Part shown: positions 13,648-20,291 of the stretch, piece by piece
Layout: every line of letters starts with the position of its first letter
How positions within the stretch are numbered: position 1 is the first letter of the stretch
IMG/VR virus record: IMGVR_UViG_3300047554_000147
Span: 1 to 25,664 of that record
Strand: one strand, 5' to 3'
Length of the DNA stretch: 25,664 bases
Source: a virus
Translations under genes and position numbers: made by a program
Notes under the pieces: generated by a model
What the model was told of the DNA's origin: nothing
Seen by the model: the letters and a program-made list of their open reading frames with translations, nothing else
Databases searched by the model: none

Positions 13648-14337
13648 ATGGAACTGTTTACACTCCAAGCCCTTTGGGCTTTTCTCGCTATCATCTTGAT
13701 AGACATCGTCTTAGCCGGAGATAACGCACTGGTTATCGGGATGGCTGCTAATCGACTACCGCCTGAACTTCGTAAGAAAGCGATATTCTGGGGCACCTTT
13801 GGTGCTATCGCTATACGCTTTGTCTCTGTGGCGGCCTTGACTTACCTACTAATGATTCCAGGACTGAGAGCCATTGGTGCTGCCGCACTGATATGGATCG
13901 GTTGGAAGTTGGTATTTGATTCGGGTGAACACGAAGTCAAAGCTTCGGACACATTCTGGGGTGCTATCTGGACTATCGTAGTCGCTGATGCTGTGATGGG
14001 CATAGACAATGCGCTGGGTATCGCTGCTGCGGCCAATGGTAGCTTGGTCCTAGTCATCGCTGGCTTACTGATTTCAGTGCCGATCATCTTGTTCGGTGCT
14101 ACACTAGTTTCAAAGATACTAGCACGTTGGCCAGACACTGTGTTCTTAGGATCGTTCGTTCTGTTCGCAGTGGCCTTCCTCATGCTGATGAAAGAACCCA
14201 TGATGGCTGCATGGTGGGCGGGTTTAGAACCCGTGATCGCTAAAATCTTACCTTGGACCGCAGCATTGGTTATCACTGCCGTTCAATACAACCAAGCTCG
14301 ATTACATTTGCACAAGAAGTATCTGTTCAAGTCATAA
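13648..14337 (+). CDS. TerC-family integral membrane protein (probable Mn2+ transporter)
   Basis: 229 aa with about seven hydrophobic segments. The family's metal-site motifs are intact: IDIVLAGDNALVIG with Asp19, Asp25 and Asn26, and VADAVMGIDNALGIA with Asp114, Asp120 and Asn121. TerC/Alx/YkoY proteins are linked to Mn2+ export and to metal loading of secreted enzymes, and many are governed by yybP-ykoY riboswitches exactly as here. AAGGAAAG precedes the ATG. The gene ends just before a terminator hairpin. In a phage this could lower toxic Mn2+ or feed Mn2+ to extracytoplasmic enzymes during infection; which one is inference. Confidence 0.93.
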   Translation: MELFTLQALWAFLAIILIDIVLAGDNALVIGMAANRLPPELRKKAIFWGTFGAIAIRFVSVAALTYLLMIPGLRAIGAAALIWIGWKLVFDSGEHEVKASDTFWGAIWTIVVADAVMGIDNALGIAAAANGSLVLVIAGLLISVPIILFGATLVSKILARWPDTVFLGSFVLFAVAFLMLMKEPMMAAWWAGLEPVIAKILPWTAALVITAVQYNQARLHLHKKYLFKS

Positions 14338-14341
14338 AAAA

Positions 14342-14356
14342 GGGCCCCAGGGGCCC
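14342..14356 (-). terminator. Terminator for the minus-strand 16011-14398 transcript
   Basis: GGGCCCC-A-GGGGCCC, followed on the minus strand by TTTTTT (14341-14336). It stands between the converging TerC and glycosyltransferase genes; on the plus strand no T run follows. Confidence 0.82.
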
Positions 14357-14397
14357 GGCTGACTACTTGTCCTATTATACGCCATCAGCCAAGGCGA

Positions 14398-15105
14398 TCA
14401 ACCCCAATACTTGGATGAGTCTAGTCGGTCCCAGTATTCTCGATTGTTGCGATTCCAGAAGTTCTTGATCAGATACCAAGCCATACCAAAGTAACCCATC
14501 TTCTTGAACCGTCTACTGTCCTGTCCAAAGTGATGATCTAGTATCCGAAACTTCTTTGGGCTGTATTTCCTAGACAGGAAAAAGTCTTCGCTTGTGGCAA
14601 ACTGTTCAGGAAAGCCACCATACTCTTCGAATCGATCTCTGCGAGTGAGCATGAACGCTCCTACGGCAAATGGTGTGGTATATTTTAGAACATTGTTTAT
14701 GATGTTGAATATCGCAAAGCCTGCCTGTGCTAGGACATTACCGTCATAGCATCTAGCATTCAATCCTACGAGATCGAGATCGTTGTCTTCTAGCGCACGG
14801 ACAGCATCCTGTATCACAGTTGGCTTGAAGAAACGCACATCGCTGTCGATGAACAAGATATAAGGTGTAGAGGCTAATCTAGCACCGTTATTTTTTGCTT
14901 CGGACACAGGACCACCTTGTATGATTTCTACGTTGAGGTCGCCTTGGCTGTCTTTGATAACCTGTCTGGTATTGTCTGTGGAACAGTCTGCTATGATGAT
15001 CCTAGTGTTGCCAATGCCCTGTGCTCGCAGTGCATCTAACAAATGACTGATATAGAGTTCTTCGTTCTTACAGGGAACTACTATGGTTATTTTTTCTTCG
15101 AGCAT
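14398..15105 (-). CDS. Family 2 glycosyltransferase
   Basis: 235 aa with GT-A features: ITIVVPCKNEELYISHLLDA (6-25), IADCSTDNTRQVI (38-50), SEAKNNGARLAST (68-80), the metal-binding FIDSDV with Asp87 and Asp89, and ATSEDFFLSRK (about 168-178) as the acceptor-side ED motif. The C-terminus (GYFGMAWYLIKNFWNRN) is aromatic and could sit on a membrane surface. It transfers a sugar from a nucleotide-sugar; the acceptor could be a lipid, LPS or a virion component. It is the last gene after the PlcP-like phosphoesterase, and the 57-aa gene overlaps its start by 19 nt. Confidence 0.9.
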   Translation of the reverse strand: MLEEKITIVVPCKNEELYISHLLDALRAQGIGNTRIIIADCSTDNTRQVIKDSQGDLNVEIIQGGPVSEAKNNGARLASTPYILFIDSDVRFFKPTVIQDAVRALEDNDLDLVGLNARCYDGNVLAQAGFAIFNIINNVLKYTTPFAVGAFMLTRRDRFEEYGGFPEQFATSEDFFLSRKYSPKKFRILDHHFGQDSRRFKKMGYFGMAWYLIKNFWNRNNREYWDRLDSSKYWG

Positions 15106-15260
15106 TGTGTCTCCAACTTAAACTGTTTAAACTTTAGATCGTAATCAACGGTCTTGGCCGCTTCTAAGCACTGCTGTTCTGTTGGAAACGTCATCTGCAA
15201 CCTTGCTGGTCTGTCCTGTGGATCGTTTACGTGAACTGCTATTATTATCAGTAACCACAT
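15087..15260 (-). CDS. Hidden overlapping small membrane protein, 57 aa
   Basis: ATG at 15260 with a perfect AAGGAG at 8-13 nt upstream, in a different frame from the phosphoesterase gene that covers it. It encodes MWLLIIIAVHVNDPQDRPAR then LQMTFPTEQQCLEAAKTVDY and DLKFKQFKLETQCSKKK: a short membrane or signal segment, the HVNDPQDRP motif, and two Cys that could pair. The pattern resembles short proteins of T4-like marine phages. It overlaps the phosphoesterase by 116 nt and the glycosyltransferase start by 19 nt, so it bridges the two genes. Translation is strongly suggested by the Shine-Dalgarno and gene-like composition; function unknown. Confidence 0.68.
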   Translation of the reverse strand: MWLLIIIAVHVNDPQDRPARLQMTFPTEQQCLEAAKTVDYDLKFKQFKLETQCSKKK

Positions 15261-16011
15261 CGTCTCGCTCCTTGGTCCATGTAACTATTTCCCAACGACC
15301 GTCATGATGTTCTACCAGTGCGGTCATGGATTCTACCCAATCTCCATCATTCATGTATACTACATCGTCTATCATTTTAATCTCTGCGTGATGTATGTGT
15401 CCACAGATCACACCATCGAAACCACGCTTCTTGCAGTAGGCAGCTAGATTACGTTCAAACTGAAATATAAAGTCTACTGCTTTTTTTACACGAGCTTTGA
15501 GATACTTGCTCAGTGACCAGTAGCCAAATCCCATACGATGACGGATCCAGTTGAACTTGTTGTTCAGCATCAGAACAAAGTCATAGGCTTTATCTCCTAA
15601 GAAACTTAGCCAAGGAGCCAGTCTGGTGATACCATCAAACAAGTCTCCATGTGTGACTAGATAATGTTTACCGTCTGCACCTATGTGTTCTATCTGATTG
15701 ACCACTTCGATGTTGCCAAAGTTGATACCATATGGCATAAGAGGACGGAGGAATTCATCGTGATTGCCTGCTACGTATACAACACGGGTTCCACGCTTGG
15801 CATGACCCATGACACGACGGACTACATTGGTATGGCTCTGTTTCCAACGCCACTTGTTCTGTTGTATCCGCCAAGCATCTATGATGTCACCTACCATGTA
15901 GAGTGTTTCACAGGTGTTATGTTTGAGGAAGTTGTTCAGCTGTTCCGCTTTACAATCACGGGTTCCTAGGTGAACATCAGAGATAAAAATAGAGCGGTAA
16001 GTCTTTTGCAT
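15145..16011 (-). CDS. Calcineurin-like phosphoesterase, PlcP/LpxH type (COG2908-like)
   Basis: 288 aa. All metal-site motifs of this two-metal phosphoesterase family are present: FISDVHLGTR with Asp12/His14, MVGDIIDAWR with Asp42, VAGNHDEFLR with Asn83/His84, VTHGDLFD, and CGHIHHAEI. The extra GYWSLSKYLKARVKKAV and NDGDWVES motifs match the alphaproteobacterial branch that includes PlcP, which removes phospholipid head groups to give diacylglycerol under phosphate stress; LpxH of lipid A synthesis is the alternative. The last 35 residues are low-complexity and share DNA with an out-of-frame small gene. The start codon lies in the loop of a long perfect hairpin. Confidence 0.88.
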   Translation of the reverse strand: MQKTYRSIFISDVHLGTRDCKAEQLNNFLKHNTCETLYMVGDIIDAWRIQQNKWRWKQSHTNVVRRVMGHAKRGTRVVYVAGNHDEFLRPLMPYGINFGNIEVVNQIEHIGADGKHYLVTHGDLFDGITRLAPWLSFLGDKAYDFVLMLNNKFNWIRHRMGFGYWSLSKYLKARVKKAVDFIFQFERNLAAYCKKRGFDGVICGHIHHAEIKMIDDVVYMNDGDWVESMTALVEHHDGRWEIVTWTKERDDVVTDNNSSSRKRSTGQTSKVADDVSNRTAVLRSGQDR

Positions 16012-16030
16012 AGCAATATTTACCGCTCTA
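15990..16030. repeat. 11-bp perfect inverted repeat enclosing a start codon
   Basis: TAGAGCGGTAA (15990-16000) and TTACCGCTCTA (16020-16030) are exact inverted arms with a 19-nt loop that contains the phosphoesterase ATG (16011-16009). Inside the loop TTGC/GCAA (16006-16009, 16013-16016) can pair again around the start codon. It could be an RNA translation switch or a protein operator. Confidence 0.8.
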
Positions 16031-16055
16031 GAGTGTGTGTAATATTACAGTTCGA

Positions 16056-16214
16056 TTAAATCTGAACCACGGTCCAGCGGTTTGTAAATGCTTTACCTTC
16101 GGCCTTGCGTTTCAAGATTTTTTGGAACTCGATCTTCTTAAGTTCTGCCATCTTCTTGGCGTCGTGGTCGAAGCAAGCCTTATACAGTTCCGCTACTAGC
16201 TTTTTCTGTCGCAT
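16056..16214 (-). CDS. Small basic helical protein, 52 aa
   Basis: 52 aa ([52 protein letters not shown]). AAGGAGG lies about 10 nt before the ATG and a TGTAAATA late-promoter variant lies 23 nt upstream, so it has full expression signals of its own even though its first 19 nt overlap the end of the upstream gene. It is highly Lys/Arg-rich and helical, possibly nucleic-acid binding. No family recognised. Confidence 0.78.
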   Translation of the reverse strand: MRQKKLVAELYKACFDHDAKKMAELKKIEFQKILKRKAEGKAFTNRWTVVQI

Positions 16215-16849
16215 AGTCTTGCCCCTCCTTGTATAGTATTTACAAAATCTAACAATAACTTATAATGTCTTTGATCGTGCCAGTGAGGTTCTAGATATCG
16301 TTTATCATACCACCACTGTTCACTTTCTAAGTGACAGCCGATCAACCCAATGTTCCTTTGTATAATCGCCATAGCACTGCCGTTGCTATAACTAGCCACA
16401 GGGTCCATATTGTCGCCAACAAAACAACAACCATCATAGAAATACATCCTTTCATTGTGCCCCTGCCACTGCACAGGCATGGCCTTAGGGTGAGGTCTAC
16501 GTGTGCAGGCCTTAGGCTGCGTGATATACTGCTCTACTCTAATATCATCTAGGATATCAAAGTAATGCTGATCGGCCCAATAGGCGCCCATGCATATGCC
16601 TAGATATCTGCCGCCCGATTTTACAAAGTTACGAACTGCGTCATAGTTCCACTTCATCAAAACATCAAACCGATCCGCATCACCAAAGCCTCCGGGAAAG
16701 CACACACAGTCCACATCATCGAAGAACGTGGGTTCTACTTCATCTCTGGAAAATAGTTTGAAAGAATGTTGAGGGGATAGAGCTTTGATTATTCCGTTAG
16801 CGGAATCTACGGCACACACTGGCTGATGTATGAACACAGCGATTTTCAT
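16196..16849 (-). CDS. BPL_N-type class I glutamine-amidotransferase-like protein
   Basis: 217 aa with a flavodoxin-like class I amidotransferase layout: [13 protein letters not shown] (about 49-61), [14 protein letters not shown] (79-92) with the nucleophile Cys86 in the elbow, and [13 protein letters not shown] (168-180) giving His173 and Glu175, a complete Cys-His-Glu triad. The PGGxxD and CMGAYWA forms match the domain found at the N-terminus of eukaryotic biotin-protein ligases and in stand-alone bacterial proteins of poorly known role. No synthetase partner is fused or adjacent. It could act as an amidase or peptidase on a host metabolite or glycan. The promoter is unclear. Confidence 0.8.
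   Translation of the reverse strand: MKIAVFIHQPVCAVDSANGIIKALSPQHSFKLFSRDEVEPTFFDDVDCVCFPGGFGDADRFDVLMKWNYDAVRNFVKSGGRYLGICMGAYWADQHYFDILDDIRVEQYITQPKACTRRPHPKAMPVQWQGHNERMYFYDGCCFVGDNMDPVASYSNGSAMAIIQRNIGLIGCHLESEQWWYDKRYLEPHWHDQRHYKLLLDFVNTIQGGARLCDRKS
16237..16244 (-). promoter_or_regulatory. Late-promoter variant (TGTAAATA) for the 52-aa gene
   Basis: Minus-strand TGTAAATA within the end of the amidotransferase-like gene, 23 nt before ATG 16214. Confidence 0.55.
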
Positions 16850-16947
16850 AGTGTAACAGATAAATGCTCACTTAGGTTGCCATTCCGGGGCACGACTCCC
16901 ATAACAACCTGCCCAGCAGCCGGGCACACACTTGTAACGATAACGTC

Positions 16948-17064
16948 CTAAGGTAGTGTGTCAGGTTTCGGTGGACAACAATATGTTGGATCACACCATT
17001 CATTTTCTGCGTAAACTGGCAATGTAGAAAGAGAAAACAACATTATTAAAATTATATTCTTCAT
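16948..17064 (-). CDS. Small secreted Cys-rich peptide, 38 aa
   Basis: ATG 17064 lies one base after the stop of the 374-aa gene (TAATATG, the same junction as at 19056). It encodes MKNIILIMLFSLSTLPVYA, a clear signal peptide with an AxA-like cleavage site, then ENEWCDPTYCCPPKPDTLP with three Cys. Just after its stop another frame continues with a second Cys-rich stretch (16868-16960), so the gene may be frameshifted or shortened. Secreted or periplasmic location is likely; function unknown. Confidence 0.6.
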   Translation of the reverse strand: MKNIILIMLFSLSTLPVYAENEWCDPTYCCPPKPDTLP

Positions 17065-17065
17065 A

Positions 17066-18190
17066 TTAATCTTCGCGATCTTTTTCTACAGTAAAGTCAT
17101 CACGACTTAAATTTGGATGTCTTGTGATAACTTTATTGATTACATCTTCTTTGCTGTCGCCTTCGATACGTGCCTGACGTCCGCTGCTAGTCAAGGTAAC
17201 GATATAGGCTCCTGGTCCGTCACTGTCATCGCCTTCTGGCTTTTCTTCTTCCTTGGCTTCTGAAGCGTAGGAATATGGTAGTCTATCTTTGATATCCGCC
17301 ACAGCTTTTTCAATATCGTAACCGCCTTTGACGATGTCTCCGGAGTTCTGTTTGACTTCGTCGGCTTTGGATTTCAATGCTGCTATGATCTTTTTTAGCA
17401 ATCCTGGAAACATTTCAGCAAACTTCTTATCGCCACTAGAATAACTTAGACTCTGGTCTCCGTTGTTCATCTGTCCTGTAGGGCCATGCATCTGCCACTT
17501 GCCGTTTACATCTTCGTGATTATCTTTGTCAATGATAGAGATCAGCGGACCTTCTGGAGCATAACGATCAAACCAACGCATACCAGAACTGGATCCTGTG
17601 CAGAAACTGGCCTTAAATCCTGCGGAGTTGTTAAATGTGTAGCAGGCACCGTAGTTGTATGGTAGTGTTACTAGGAAACGCTCATCATCTATCAGAGTAG
17701 TTTCTTTCTTTTCACGCTTATGTTTTTCAATAGTCTCCGCATCTTTGATACGTTCTAGTTCATTACGATATTCTCTGCTTTGTATGATCTGCTGTATCTG
17801 ACGTAGGTTCTTAAACTTGTTGAAATCTTGATGTGGTTCTTTGAGTTTCCCACGAATACTCAGTGCTTTCCAAGCGCCTAGAGCATCACCGCCTTCACCG
17901 TTGATATCTTCATAGTCGACAATGCCGTTTGTATACAAACGTGTGAGCCAATCATCAAATTTGCCATCTGCTGATAGATCACCGTAGTCGGTGGTTCTGA
18001 GACTGTCGTCTAACATCTCGCTCCATAGTTTGACAATTTCATCATCTGTAGGTTTAGTTCCTAGACGTGCTACTTTATCTTTGGGTAAAGTGCTGTCGTG
18101 ACGCATAGCGATCCCTAGCATCTTAACAGTCTTAGGATCTTTTAACTTAGCCGCTATGTTGGCTTCTAATACGATTTGACCTAGTTTCAT
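17066..18190 (-). CDS. Large hypothetical phage protein with WFDRY...GPL domain
   Basis: 374 aa. The middle (about 190-250) reads VTLPYNYGACYTFNNSAGFK, then CTGSSSGMRWFDRYAPEGPL and ISIIDKDN...KWQMHG. This recalls a domain met in many large phages with the shape '(W)CTA..N.FxxYxxxGPLY.I.DK...YQ.H', whose function I do not know. The N-terminus MKLGQIVLEANIAAK resembles capsid-targeting leaders (possible cut after VLE). The C-terminal 60 residues form a small separate domain after an acidic linker. It overlaps the upstream gene by 4 nt (ATGA) within the late nuclease operon. Confidence 0.75.
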   Translation of the reverse strand: MKLGQIVLEANIAAKLKDPKTVKMLGIAMRHDSTLPKDKVARLGTKPTDDEIVKLWSEMLDDSLRTTDYGDLSADGKFDDWLTRLYTNGIVDYEDINGEGGDALGAWKALSIRGKLKEPHQDFNKFKNLRQIQQIIQSREYRNELERIKDAETIEKHKREKKETTLIDDERFLVTLPYNYGACYTFNNSAGFKASFCTGSSSGMRWFDRYAPEGPLISIIDKDNHEDVNGKWQMHGPTGQMNNGDQSLSYSSGDKKFAEMFPGLLKKIIAALKSKADEVKQNSGDIVKGGYDIEKAVADIKDRLPYSYASEAKEEEKPEGDDSDGPGAYIVTLTSSGRQARIEGDSKEDVINKVITRHPNLSRDDFTVEKDRED

Positions 18191-19056
18191 CCTGTTATCA
18201 ATGCCCTTTTAAAAAATCCAAGAACTGTGCCTAGTTTTTTCTGATCACCATTAGCGATATCTTTCAATAACTGTTGTGCGCCTTCAGAACGCTGTGCGTT
18301 ATAGCCGCTGCCATATCCTCTAGATATCGATCCAGTCTGCTCGGGATAGTGATGGCTAGCTGCCATCAACACTGCGATATTGATCGCTGATTTGATAGAA
18401 CCCGGAACATCAGTAGTATTACCAGCTTCTAGTGCTTCTAAAGCGTTCTGCAGATTTTTTACCTGACTCAGTTTCTTTTCTGCTTTATTAAACGCATCAT
18501 TCTTGATCTGATTAGCGATATGACCTTTGATATCTGCTATGGCTGCTGTGACTGCACGAACCCAAAGAGGTTTAAACTTACGCATCAATGTGTCTTGCGT
18601 GACTTCTTGGCTAGTTCCTGACTGTGCGTCTGCACGTTTCTTTTGTTTATCGTCTACAGCAGAAGTATTCTTACCAACATAGAATTTTTGTAACTTACCA
18701 ATCTCGCCTTTTAAGAAATCTAAGACATTACCGCCTCGACCATCTTTAATCACACGCACTTCACCGCCAGTGCTGGCCACTGCTTCATAGTTTCCGCTAC
18801 GAGCTCTGATAGCACCTGTTCCTTTAGCTCCTTGTATGATAACCCAAGCACCTCTATATGAATCTTTTAATTCACTCCACGAAATCTTATCTACTTGTCG
18901 ATAGTCTTGATCGTGAGCTAGTTTCATCTCTTTGTGAAGTTTAGTTATTACTTCGTTACCGCCGGGGTTTCCTGAGATAAGACTTAGAGATGTAGAAGCT
19001 TCGTCTACATAACTTTCTAGTAGCTGTGCGAATATCTGATAGCTCTTTGCCTGCAT
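18187..19056 (-). CDS. Hypothetical virion-type protein with cleavable-leader pattern
   Basis: 289 aa starting at ATG 19056, one base after the nuclease stop (TAATATG); an earlier in-frame ATG at 19098 lies inside the nuclease gene and is rejected. The leader MQAKSYQIFAQLLESYVDEA carries LLE, fitting a T4 gp21-type cut. A mixed alpha/beta part (WVIIQGAKGTGAIRARSGNY) is followed by long Lys/Gln/Ala-rich helices (KAEKKLSQVKNLQNALEALE) and a Gly/Tyr/Ser loop (SISRGYGSGYNAQ). It is coupled to the 374-aa gene downstream. Family unknown; a head-internal role is suggested by leader and operon. Confidence 0.75.
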   Translation of the reverse strand: MQAKSYQIFAQLLESYVDEASTSLSLISGNPGGNEVITKLHKEMKLAHDQDYRQVDKISWSELKDSYRGAWVIIQGAKGTGAIRARSGNYEAVASTGGEVRVIKDGRGGNVLDFLKGEIGKLQKFYVGKNTSAVDDKQKKRADAQSGTSQEVTQDTLMRKFKPLWVRAVTAAIADIKGHIANQIKNDAFNKAEKKLSQVKNLQNALEALEAGNTTDVPGSIKSAINIAVLMAASHHYPEQTGSISRGYGSGYNAQRSEGAQQLLKDIANGDQKKLGTVLGFFKRALITG

Positions 19057-19057
19057 A

Positions 19058-19492
19058 TTAATTACACCATGATTGTTTAGCTTCGCCGAAATACTCACGA
19101 GCGAAGCCGTTGCGAATTAATTCAGCTCTAAGGCTAACACCATTTAGAATGATATCTCCCAATACACGACCACCGAACTTATCCCATCCGTATAAGGTGA
19201 CCTGATGTTTTTGAGTAGTGGCGACTGCGTTCTTGGTAAAGGCGGAAGCAGCCTGTCCTCGTTGATCCTCGCTCGGACACTGTGCTCGGAATCCTTTTTC
19301 TGGGGTGTCAACACCATAAACTCTGACCGCGAGTTCTGGTTTAAGCGGCTGTGGTAGAAAGGGGGCTGCGATCACCACCGTGTCGCCATCGTTTACACGA
19401 ATGATTTGAGTGTCGTAGGTAACGCCTTTGGGCGTTTTTTGTGCGAATGCTAACATAGGCACAGCAAGTAATAATAGTAGTAGTTTTTTCAT
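19058..19492 (-). CDS. Secreted staphylococcal-nuclease-like thermonuclease
   Basis: 144 aa. A signal peptide (MKKLLLLLLAVPMLAFAQ) is followed by an SNase/OB-fold domain. VNDGDTV carries Asp35/Asp37; VRVYGVDTPE aligns Arg57, Asp62 and Glu65 with the nuclease's Arg35, Asp40 and Glu43; FGGRVLGD gives Arg109 for Arg87. All catalytic residues are therefore present. It should cut DNA or RNA in the periplasm or outside the cell, perhaps degrading DNA released on lysis or DNA of a rival phage. It heads a late operon under an exact TATAAATA promoter, with two leader-bearing proteins and the Cys-rich peptide. Confidence 0.92.
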   Translation of the reverse strand: MKKLLLLLLAVPMLAFAQKTPKGVTYDTQIIRVNDGDTVVIAAPFLPQPLKPELAVRVYGVDTPEKGFRAQCPSEDQRGQAASAFTKNAVATTQKHQVTLYGWDKFGGRVLGDIILNGVSLRAELIRNGFAREYFGEAKQSWCN

Positions 19493-19516
19493 CTGTTGGA
19501 TCCAAATAAGATACTA

Positions 19517-19524
19517 TATTTATA
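19517..19524 (-). promoter_or_regulatory. Exact T4 late promoter (TATAAATA) for the nuclease operon
   Basis: Minus-strand TATAAATA, 25 nt before ATG 19492 and overlapping the stop of the upstream gene. It is the best late match on the minus strand. Confidence 0.85.
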
Positions 19525-20140
19525 CTGTCTTTTCCGTATACTCGGCCTTTTTCCAACCTAGTAAATATTCCGCTTTCCAGTGATTTTGATCAAACCCTAC
19601 TAGATGCTGCCATTGATCTCTGTGCTGCCAAACACGATCAGCAGCATCTAACCAATCTGTATGGCGCACTGTATATTCAAACAAGATCATACGATTTTTA
19701 AAATCTTCGTAATCGTAATTGTCGTATTCTACATGTAGGACTTCAAATGTTACACCGTTTCTTACAGCATCTAGGGCAAAATCAAATCCCCATTTACGAC
19801 GAGTTCTTAAAAGATAATCCGCTGTAGGAGTAGATGTTTTTAAATCTTTGAGCTGTGCTTCAGCGGCACCTTCGTAGCTGGCTCGACAAAGAAACATAGA
19901 ATGATCTAGTATCAATCCTAGGTCGTCTGATTCTAATTCAAACCAAGGTTCTTGCCAACAATGATGATTTAGTATAGGGATGTCAATAGGATACTGCATA
20001 GCGGAGTAAAACTTCTGCTCTGCCCTATTAAGCTCAAACCCGTCTTTGTCGTAGTATCGAAAATCGCTGCTGTCTAGATCATCTATAGATTTGCTACAAC
20101 TAGGATTTGACATCAGTGTTACTTGATGTCTACGAAACAT
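19520..20140 (-). CDS. Hypothetical phage protein, 206 aa
   Basis: 206 aa, soluble, rich in Asp, Tyr and Trp. Features are RYYDKDGFELNRAEQKFYSA (about 28-47), LNHHCWQEPWFELESDDLGL (57-76), LRTRRKWGFDFALDAVRNGV and LHVEYDNYDYEDFKNRMILF. There is no signal peptide. The ATG at 20140 is preceded by AGAAG and lies one base after the stop of the 49-aa gene; a second Met at residue 10 is possible. It resembles conserved unknowns in T4-like marine phages. Function unknown. Confidence 0.75.
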   Translation of the reverse strand: MFRRHQVTLMSNPSCSKSIDDLDSSDFRYYDKDGFELNRAEQKFYSAMQYPIDIPILNHHCWQEPWFELESDDLGLILDHSMFLCRASYEGAAEAQLKDLKTSTPTADYLLRTRRKWGFDFALDAVRNGVTFEVLHVEYDNYDYEDFKNRMILFEYTVRHTDWLDAADRVWQHRDQWQHLVGFDQNHWKAEYLLGWKKAEYTEKTV

Positions 20141-20141
20141 T

Positions 20142-20291
20142 TTATTCTTCTGTTACATCTGCCTGTGCTTGGCAGTGGACACAGGCACATTCTGAGCAGT
20201 GATCGCAGGTTTCATCTGAACAACCATGCCCGCAATGTGCAGGATGTCCACAGTGATTACATTTGAATTCATATTGTTCTGTCTTTGTCAT
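20142..20291 (-). CDS. Small Cys/His-rich metal-binding protein, 49 aa
   Basis: 49 aa (MTKTEQYEFKCNHCGHPAHC, GHGCSDETCDHCSECACVHC, QAQADVTEE) with nine Cys and six His in 30 residues, including CNHC, CDHC and CACVHC knuckles. This density suggests two zinc sites or a metallothionein-like or Fe-S binding unit. GGAG lies about 6-9 nt before the ATG. It overlaps the end of the 140-aa Cys-rich gene by 23 nt and leads directly into the 206-aa gene. A binding role is likely; the metal is unknown. Confidence 0.72.
   Translation of the reverse strand: MTKTEQYEFKCNHCGHPAHCGHGCSDETCDHCSECACVHCQAQADVTEE

Noticed and set aside
13842-14276. 144-codon minus-strand frame opposite the TerC gene
   Set aside because: Antisense of membrane-helix codons; typical artefact, with no start signals.
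16012-16023. GTAAATA near the phosphoesterase start as a late promoter
   Set aside because: Only about 6 nt from the ATG and part of the 11-bp hairpin; the spacing is inconsistent with the other late promoters.
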